The notes below the pieces were generated by a model that made no database searches, was not told the DNA's origin, and saw only the letters and a program-made list of their open reading frames with translations. The position numbers were made by a program, and so were the translations under genes. From DUUI01 sp964627845 (GTDB lineage Bacteria > Bacillota_I > Bacilli_A > Erysipelotrichales > Erysipelotrichaceae), in NCBI GenBank assembly GCA_964627845.1, contig CAZVKL010000004.1, positions 1 to 53,875 on the forward strand: 53,875 nucleotides of DNA, in the 5' to 3' direction. Positions 48,853-53,875 of this stretch are shown here, piece by piece; positions within the stretch are counted from its first letter, which is position 1, and the number at the start of each line of letters is the position of its first letter.

Positions 48853-49229
48853 TAGAGCTCCTTTCTAACCTGTTGATTCAGGTCTATAATTAAATACTTG
48901 TTCTTGGCATCATACTCACAATAGAACTTTGTATTATTTAATTCATATTGTAGTTGATTTTGTATTAATTGGCAAAGTGCCTTATTTGAGATTTTCGCAT
49001 AGCCATTCCCAATCGATATGTTATGTAATAACTGTAAAGGGAAGATCGATTTGTCGATTTCGTTTTTCGTCACTGGATGAATCGCAACAAGGTTCTTATC
49101 GCTATCAATTCCAACGCTGACATAACGGGTATCTTCGAAGATCGAAGCCGCTTTTTGATTTAAGGTTATACTGTTTTCATTGATGGTAGCTATTAATGTG
49201 TGTACATTTCCATCGATCCATTTAAACAT
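48852..49229 (-). CDS. Conserved-looking small protein of unknown function, first gene of NfeD/SPFH operon
   Basis: 125 residues, no signal or membrane helix. N-terminal WIDGNVHTLIATINENSITLNQKAASIFEDTRYVSVGIDSDKNLVAIHPV reads like a beta-rich domain in which a residue (Lys/Asn-rich ITLNQKAA) starts a helix; the C-terminal half (GNGYAKISNKALCQLIQNQL) suggests a second similar unit. I do not recognise the family. The stop overlaps the nfeD start (TAATG), and AAAGGAG precedes its ATG, so it is expressed with the NfeD/SPFH pair and may regulate or load the complex (inference). Confidence 0.65.
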   Translation of the reverse strand: MFKWIDGNVHTLIATINENSITLNQKAASIFEDTRYVSVGIDSDKNLVAIHPVTKNEIDKSIFPLQLLHNISIGNGYAKISNKALCQLIQNQLQYELNNTKFYCEYDAKNKYLIIDLNQQVRKEL

Positions 49230-49311
49230 ATGCTCTCCTTTCGTCTTTATTATATAATTAATTATCTTCTAAATCAATCTGATTATTATTTTTCTTCCAA
49301 ATCTTATAGAG

Positions 49312-49317
49312 TATAAT
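49312..49317 (+). promoter_or_regulatory. -10 element of the Nudix gene, +1 at start codon
   Basis: Consensus TATAAT, then six bases (GATTAT) to the ATG at 49324; no ribosome site and no clear -35. Confidence 0.5.
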
Positions 49318-49323
49318 GATTAT

Positions 49324-49923
49324 ATGAAAATACAAGAATTTATTATGAAAGTCCTAGCAATTTCTAAGATTGGAAAACGCTATAGCCACGATCCTTATGC
49401 TTTAGAAAATTACGAAGAATTAGAAAACTTAGCCATTGAACAATTATCAAATTTAGTAAATGAAGAGATTGATACAAATCCGTATGATCGAGACCTTTAT
49501 CCAACGGTCAATTGTTCAGTTCGAACCATTGTTACCAATGAACACAATCAAGTTTTAATGGTCAAAGAGAAGTCGGAACAATTATGGTCTTTTCCAGGTG
49601 GTTGGGCCGATGTTTTTGAAAGTCCACAAGAGAATGCGAAGAAAGAAGTTTACCAAGAGTCTGGGTACGATGTCGACATTACCCGATTATTGGCCGTTTT
49701 CTTTAGAGACAACTATAAACCAGCCGATTGCCTATTAGTCAGTGAGTATGTTCTATATTTTCATGGAGTTGTGAAAGAACGTTTAAAAAACTTCAATCAT
49801 GAGATTGTAGACATTGGTTTTTTCGAGATGAACGATTTACCTCCCCTTAGCACGAAAAATTCTCAGATAGAAGTTGAAAGAGCACTGGCTTGTTTAAACC
49901 AGAATCAAACGACCTTTGACTAA
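49324..49923 (+). CDS. Nudix hydrolase with N-terminal Nudix_N domain
   Basis: 199 residues. Residues 1-60 form the helical N-terminal domain of YjhB-like proteins (ISKIGKRYSHDPYALENYEELENLA), followed by a Nudix domain with FPGGWADVFESPQENAKKEVYQESGYDV. Compared with the GX5EX7REUXEEXGU consensus, Arg is Lys and the first Glu of the EE pair is Gln; the remaining Glu ligands stay. It probably hydrolyses a nucleoside diphosphate linked compound such as ADP-ribose; activity may be altered. Predicted leaderless. Confidence 0.87.
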   Translation: MKIQEFIMKVLAISKIGKRYSHDPYALENYEELENLAIEQLSNLVNEEIDTNPYDRDLYPTVNCSVRTIVTNEHNQVLMVKEKSEQLWSFPGGWADVFESPQENAKKEVYQESGYDVDITRLLAVFFRDNYKPADCLLVSEYVLYFHGVVKERLKNFNHEIVDIGFFEMNDLPPLSTKNSQIEVERALACLNQNQTTFD

Positions 49924-49964
49924 GAATGTGTTAAAATATATCCAAGAAGAAAAAGGAGAATACA

Positions 49965-50675
49965 ATGTCAACACCTCATATTGAAGCTAAAAAAGGTATG
50001 ATTGCCAAAACCGTTCTAATGCCAGGAGACCCGCTACGCGCTAAGTTTATTGCGGATACATTCTTAGAGGATGTCACTCAGTTTAATAATGTTCGTAATA
50101 TGTTTGGATTTACTGGTAAATACAAAGGACATGAAATTAGTGTCATGGGTTCTGGAATGGGAATGCCAAGTATTGGTATTTACTGTTATGAACTTTATAC
50201 AGTTTATGATGTCGAAAATATTATTCGCATCGGCTCTGCCGGAGCGTATACGGATGAAATTGATTTATACGAAGTTGTCTTAGCAGAAGGAAGCTATTCG
50301 GAAAGTTCGTTTGCGAAAGTCGCTTTCGGATATGAAGAAGAAATCATTAAGCCGACTCAAGCACTTAATGACAAGTTAGAGGCAGTCGCTAATAAATTAG
50401 ATATTCCTTATCGCAAAGGAATTATTCACTCGTCTGATGTTTTCTATCGTGCTAATCGTGAAGAATTTAAGGACATCTATAAAAACCATAAAGCACTCTG
50501 TGTCGAAATGGAAAGTTTCGCTTTATTTGCGACAGCAAGACATTTAAATAAGAATGCCGCCTGTCTACTTACGATTTCCGATAACTTAGTTACCCATGAA
50601 GAAACAACAGCTGATGAGCGTCAGAATTCATTTACGAAGATGATGGAAATCGCATTAAACATTGTGGTTGAATAA
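49965..50675 (+). CDS. deoD: Purine-nucleoside phosphorylase DeoD type
   Basis: 236-residue hexameric (PNP_UDP_1) enzyme of purine salvage: nucleoside plus phosphate to base plus ribose-1-phosphate. Motifs: MSTPHIEAKKG start, MPGDPLRAKFIAD (phosphate site), IGSAGAY, CVEMESFALF (ribose site) and LTISDNLVTHEET with catalytic Asp. AAAAGGAG precedes the ATG. Complete, followed by a terminator. Confidence 0.96.
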   Translation: MSTPHIEAKKGMIAKTVLMPGDPLRAKFIADTFLEDVTQFNNVRNMFGFTGKYKGHEISVMGSGMGMPSIGIYCYELYTVYDVENIIRIGSAGAYTDEIDLYEVVLAEGSYSESSFAKVAFGYEEEIIKPTQALNDKLEAVANKLDIPYRKGIIHSSDVFYRANREEFKDIYKNHKALCVEMESFALFATARHLNKNAACLLTISDNLVTHEETTADERQNSFTKMMEIALNIVVE

Positions 50676-50681
50676 ATAAAG

Positions 50682-50703
50682 AAAGGCCTTGAGCCTTTTT
50701 TTT
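50682..50703 (+). terminator. Terminator of deoD
   Basis: AAAGGC-CTTGA-GCCTTT followed by T5; its T run overlaps the -35 of the csoR promoter. Confidence 0.85.
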
Positions 50704-50730
50704 GTAATCTACATTATTCTGTATTATAAT
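50702..50730 (+). promoter_or_regulatory. Promoter of the csoR-copA-copZ operon
   Basis: TTGTAA (50702-50707), 17-nt spacer, TATAAT (50725-50730), with the operator beginning inside the -10. Confidence 0.8.
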
Positions 50731-50749
50731 ACCCCCATAGGGAGGGTAT
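50729..50749 (+). promoter_or_regulatory. CsoR operator overlapping the ribosome binding site
   Basis: 21-bp inverted repeat ATACCC-N9-GGGTAT with a G/C-rich centre, the form known for CsoR operators. It spans the end of the -10, the start of transcription and the GGGAGGG ribosome site, ending one base before the csoR ATG, so CsoR bound without Cu(I) should block transcription. Confidence 0.8.
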
Positions 50750-51022
50750 ATGAATCAAGGAAAAGAACAAGCATTAAGAACCTTAAAAATTGCTAGAGGC
50801 AACCTCAATGCGACCATCGATATGTTAGAAGATGATCGTTATTGTGTTGATGTCTCTAATCAAATATTAGCCGTCATCTCACTACTTAAAAAAGGAAATG
50901 AACAACTTCTACGACAACATTTGGAACACTGTGTCTTAGAAGCTTTTGATAGTGATGACCAAAAGTTAAAAGAAGAAAAGATTGATGAAGTCATCTTGAT
51001 CTTATCGAAAGTAGGTAAATAA
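50750..51022 (+). CDS. csoR: Copper-sensing repressor CsoR
   Basis: 90-residue all-helical DUF156 repressor. The Cu(I) ligands Cys-His-Cys are present: Cys32 in DDRYCVDVSNQI, and His/Cys in RQHLEHCVLEAF. Under copper it releases the operator and allows export genes to be made. It is followed directly by copA (stop TAA, then ATG). Confidence 0.94.
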   Translation: MNQGKEQALRTLKIARGNLNATIDMLEDDRYCVDVSNQILAVISLLKKGNEQLLRQHLEHCVLEAFDSDDQKLKEEKIDEVILILSKVGK

Positions 51023-53449
51023 ATGGAAAAAATATATAAAGTTGAAGGGATGACTTGCTCAGCCTGCTCATCGGCAGTAGAAAGAGCCATTGCCAAAATC
51101 CCGGGCGTTCAAAAAAGTGAAGTTAACTTATTGACTAACCAAGCGATTGTTGAAGCGGATGATTCTGTTAATGATCTCGAAATTTTAGAGGCTGTTGAAA
51201 AAGCAGGTTATGAAGCTTCAGTGCTGGCTCAAGACAAGGAATTAAACCTAGAAATTAGTGGGATGACTTGCGCAAACTGCTCATTAGCAATCGAACGGAG
51301 TCTCAATAAAAAAGAAGGGGTTAATTCTGTCGAAATAAATCTCGTCAATAATCGAGGGACTGTTTCATTTAATCCAGGTTTAATTAAAACACATGAAATT
51401 ATTGAAACAATTAAACAAACTGGATATGACGCAAAAACTGTCTCCTCGGATAATATATTTGATAATACCCAAGAAGATAATCATCTTAAAAAACAAAAAC
51501 ACGAGATGATATGGGCATTGATTTTTGGCTTTATCGTGATGTATATTGCGATGAGCACTATGTTAGGCCCATTCTCATTGCCTTTGCCAACATTTATTCA
51601 TCCCGACTATAATCCAAGAAATTTTGCGTTGGCACAAATTCTATTTACGATACCGGTGGTATACCTTGGACGTCGTTTTTATTCAAGAGGCTTAAAAGCG
51701 CTCTTTAGAAAGAGTCCAAACATGGATTCATTGGTTGCGATTGGAACGGGTGCGGCCATCATCTACTCATTATTTAATACCTATTTATTATTTAGTGGGG
51801 ATATGCACGCGGTCCATCATTTGTATTATGAATCCGCTGCTGTTATTATCGCCCTCATTATGCTAGGGAAGTATATGGAGGCCAAAAGCAAGGGGCAGAC
51901 TTCACGAGCCATTCAGAGTCTATTAAATTTAAAACCAAAAACAGCCATCTTGCTTAAAGGGAATCAAGAGATAGAGATAGATTCAGATGAAATCGCCCTG
52001 AAAGATCATATTGTGGTAAAACCAGGCTCATCCATTCCCGTTGATGGGGTGATTATCAGTGGTCAATCGGCATTGGATGAATCAATGTTAACGGGGGAAT
52101 CATTGCCAGTTGATAAAAGTGTGGGGGATTCAGTTGTTATGGGGACCATCAACTCATCAGGTCGTTTAGTTATTGAGGCGACAGCAATCTTAGGCGATAC
52201 TAAACTAGCTCAGATTGTTAAGTTGGTCCAACAAGCGCAGGCCCATAAGGCACCAATTGCTAAGATGGTGGATAAAATCTCAAGCATCTTTGTTCCAACT
52301 GTTATGGCTATTTCAGTCATTACCTTTATTGGTTGGATGTTATTAACAGGTGATTTAGAGCGTAGTCTCATGCATTTTATATCAGTACTAGTCATTGCTT
52401 GTCCATGTGCGCTGGGGTTAGCCACACCAACAGCCATCATGGTTGGGACAGGACAAGGGGCTAAACATGGTATCTTTATTAAGTCGGCTGAAACGCTTCA
52501 AAAAGCATCTGATATTGATACGGTTGTCTTTGATAAGACAGGGACCTTAACACATGGCCAGCCTGTGGTTACGAATATGCATCAAATTGATGAGCCTTTA
52601 TTACAATTAGTGGCGTCACTTGAAGCGTATTCTCAGCACCCTTTAGGTCAAGCAATTGTTACAAAAGCGAAAGATGAAGGCTTGGAATTATTGGATGTTG
52701 TCGACTTTGAAGCAATCCATGGGTTTGGTGTAAGTGGAATAGTGAATAAACAACCGTTATTGGTTGGGAATCGAGCCTTAATGGACCAGCATCAAATCCA
52801 AATTGAGAACCAGGATTTAGTGGCAGAATATTCAAATGAGGGCAAGACCGTCTTATTTGTAGCGAATCAAGAATCATTATTAGGTTTAATTGTTGTAGCC
52901 GATACATTAAAAGAGGAGGCGTTAGAAACAGTTAATGTTCTTAAGAAAATGAATATTGAGCCGATTATGATGACGGGTGACCAAAAACAAACAGCGCATG
53001 CGATTGCTAAGAAAGCAGGAATTGATCATGTTTTAGCAGAAGTGTTGCCAGATCAGAAAGCTCAAAATGTTAAATCATTACAAGTCGATGGGAAGTCAGT
53101 GCTCATGGTCGGTGATGGTGTTAATGATGCCGTTGCACTGGTACAATCTGATATTGGGATTGCGATTGGTAGCGGGACAGATGTGGCTATTGAATCCGCA
53201 GATATTGTTTTAATGAAGGATAATTTAATGGATGTTCAAAAGGCGATTCGTTTATCGAAAGCGACTATGAAGAACATTAAACAGAACTTATTCTGGGCCT
53301 TCATATATAATGTAATTGGTATACCTTTGGCGATGGGATTATTTGAGCGGTTTGGACTAGGTCTAAATCCAATGATTGCGGGGGCAGCCATGGCATTTAG
53401 TAGTGTGTCGGTCGTTACCAACGCCTTACGCTTAACTCGATTTAAATAG
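51023..53449 (+). CDS. copA: Copper-exporting P1B-type ATPase CopA
   Basis: 808 residues: two N-terminal heavy-metal domains (GMTCSACS about residue 9 and GMTCANCS about residue 80), eight predicted helices, the intramembrane Cu site CPC (Cys460-Pro461-Cys462), phosphorylation Asp504 in DKTGTLTHG, the P1B-specific HP motif in YSQHPLGQAI, TGESLPVDK, TGDQKQTA and GDGVNDAVAL. C-terminal membrane pair has MAFSSVSVVTNALRL (Met and Ser-Ser ligands). Exports Cu(I) from the cytoplasm. Confidence 0.97.
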   Translation: MEKIYKVEGMTCSACSSAVERAIAKIPGVQKSEVNLLTNQAIVEADDSVNDLEILEAVEKAGYEASVLAQDKELNLEISGMTCANCSLAIERSLNKKEGVNSVEINLVNNRGTVSFNPGLIKTHEIIETIKQTGYDAKTVSSDNIFDNTQEDNHLKKQKHEMIWALIFGFIVMYIAMSTMLGPFSLPLPTFIHPDYNPRNFALAQILFTIPVVYLGRRFYSRGLKALFRKSPNMDSLVAIGTGAAIIYSLFNTYLLFSGDMHAVHHLYYESAAVIIALIMLGKYMEAKSKGQTSRAIQSLLNLKPKTAILLKGNQEIEIDSDEIALKDHIVVKPGSSIPVDGVIISGQSALDESMLTGESLPVDKSVGDSVVMGTINSSGRLVIEATAILGDTKLAQIVKLVQQAQAHKAPIAKMVDKISSIFVPTVMAISVITFIGWMLLTGDLERSLMHFISVLVIACPCALGLATPTAIMVGTGQGAKHGIFIKSAETLQKASDIDTVVFDKTGTLTHGQPVVTNMHQIDEPLLQLVASLEAYSQHPLGQAIVTKAKDEGLELLDVVDFEAIHGFGVSGIVNKQPLLVGNRALMDQHQIQIENQDLVAEYSNEGKTVLFVANQESLLGLIVVADTLKEEALETVNVLKKMNIEPIMMTGDQKQTAHAIAKKAGIDHVLAEVLPDQKAQNVKSLQVDGKSVLMVGDGVNDAVALVQSDIGIAIGSGTDVAIESADIVLMKDNLMDVQKAIRLSKATMKNIKQNLFWAFIYNVIGIPLAMGLFERFGLGLNPMIAGAAMAFSSVSVVTNALRLTRFK

Positions 53450-53462
53450 AAAGGAGGATTTC

Positions 53463-53651
53463 ATGGAAAATAAAGTCTTTGTACCTGATATGAGTTGTGA
53501 ACATTGTGTTGCTCGCATAGAGAAATCACTTAAAGAGCACAATGTAGAGGCTCAAGTCGATCTTGATTCGAAGACGGTTGCTTACCAAAATGATGAGCAA
53601 TTAGTTAGAAAAGCGATTGAAGAAGCCGGATATAATGTTGAAGCGAGATAA
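53463..53651 (+). CDS. copZ: Copper chaperone CopZ
   Basis: 62-residue heavy-metal-associated domain, MxCxxC motif in VPDMSCEHCVARIEKSL and the Tyr of the C-terminal EAGYNVEAR. Carries Cu(I) to CopA and CsoR. AAAGGAGG precedes the ATG. Last gene of the copper operon. Confidence 0.95.
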   Translation: MENKVFVPDMSCEHCVARIEKSLKEHNVEAQVDLDSKTVAYQNDEQLVRKAIEEAGYNVEAR

Positions 53652-53668
53652 TTAAATCTCGCTTTTTT
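53641..53668 (+). terminator. Terminator of the copper operon
   Basis: AAGCGAGAT / ATCTCGCTT around the stop codon, then T4. Confidence 0.87.
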
Positions 53669-53681
53669 ATGCTTAAATGTG

Positions 53682-53687
53682 TAAAAT
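53682..53687 (+). promoter_or_regulatory. -10 element of the last gene, +1 at start codon
   Basis: TAAAAT, six bases before the ATG at 53694, no ribosome site. Confidence 0.45.
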
Positions 53688-53693
53688 AAGACC

Positions 53694-53875
53694 ATGAAGA
53701 AAATTATTAACATAGTAAATTTAGAAAATATAGATCAAGTCTTAGTGTTAAAAGAGCATTTAGGAGAAACTCGATTAACCTTTGAAGTGAGCTTAGAGCA
53801 CAAAGCGGTCATAATATATGGCGGTCCGGACGAGCACCGAATTGCGGTTCACGAAATTAGAAAGGCAGGGTTTGA
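53694..53875 (+). CDS. Start of a protein with a heavy-metal-domain-like fold but no CxxC, cut by window end
   Basis: First 60 codons: MKKIINIVNLENIDQVLVLK, then a strand FEVSLEHKAVIIYGG, then HRIAVHEIRKAGF. The strand/helix order and the ending I-x-x-A-G-(F/Y) match HMA domains such as CopZ, but the metal-binding CxxC loop is absent. It may be the N-terminal domain of a larger protein. It follows the copper operon after a terminator and has its own, apparently leaderless, start. Confidence 0.55.
   Translation, partial: MKKIINIVNLENIDQVLVLKEHLGETRLTFEVSLEHKAVIIYGGPDEHRIAVHEIRKAGF

Noticed and set aside
1..53875. Mollicute with UGA read as tryptophan
   Set aside because: TGA ends several complete genes (znuA, znuB, phnA-like) and proteins use TGG for Trp; wall-related genes are also present.
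1..53875. Insertion sequences, prophage or other mobile elements
   Set aside because: No transposase, integrase, terminal repeats or phage genes seen; gene order looks like core chromosome.

Overview
The window is 53.9 kb of AT-rich bacterial DNA with standard stop usage (TGA ends several genes, e.g. the zinc-binding lipoprotein gene at 2549-3436). The gene set points to a low-GC Bacillota with a wall: cdaA-cdaR-glmM, lrgAB, a CHAP hydrolase, CsoR/CopA/CopZ, an OmpR-type two-component pair and many diacylated-type lipoproteins. The style (type III pantothenate kinase plus ECF pantothenate S component, DUF3048 lipoprotein, Rnf subunits, TraB protein) suggests an Erysipelotrichia-like or neighbouring lineage, but I cannot fix the taxon. 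Two runs of exactly 100 N (5275-5374, 11540-11639) are scaffold joins; reading frames drawn across them are artefacts.

Layout. 1-6000: the end of a Ca2+ P-type ATPase, a DtxR/MntR-like regulator, and a zinc-uptake operon znuA-znuC-znuB-zur with a 19-bp palindrome at its start site; after the gap, the 3' part of an HtrA protease. 6000-13300: small acidic proteins, tRNA-Val, TrkA-TrkH potassium uptake, a DUF3048 lipoprotein, tRNA-Arg, a CsbD-like stress operon behind a structured leader, and an NfsA-type nitroreductase. 13300-17800 (minus): lrgA-lrgB, a zinc-ribbon membrane protein, a nitrilase fold lacking its catalytic triad, and rnfC-rnfD without the other rnf genes. 17800-27200: GNAT-coaX-panT, Dps, an S41-like lipoprotein, two tandem four-helix membrane proteins, sbcD-sbcC, tRNA-Leu. 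27297-27405 (minus): a probable small RNA with C-rich motifs.

27500-38300: a D-2-hydroxyacid dehydrogenase; a lipoprotein carrying what looks like a thioester adhesin domain whose Cys is Ser; two secreted wall-active paralogues with the same N-terminal module and different enzyme ends; an S51 peptidase; a metallo-beta-lactamase-fold protein with a membrane-anchored HAD phosphatase; a nucleotidyltransferase with a VOC protein; and a TraB-family membrane protein. 38300-44000: cdaA-cdaR-glmM followed by a response regulator/histidine kinase pair. 44000-53875: PepF, an Ig-like lipoprotein, a PhnA-type zinc-ribbon protein, an NfeD/SPFH membrane operon, a Nudix hydrolase, DeoD, and the csoR-copA-copZ copper operon followed by the start of a heavy-metal-domain-like protein without CxxC.

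The items I would look at first are: at least six genes whose -10 box sits 6-7 nt before the start codon (leaderless mRNAs), the candidate small RNA at 27297-27405, the Cys-to-Ser thioester-like domain, the possible pseudoknot leader of the CsbD operon, and the isolated rnfC-rnfD pair. None of these is proven by sequence alone.
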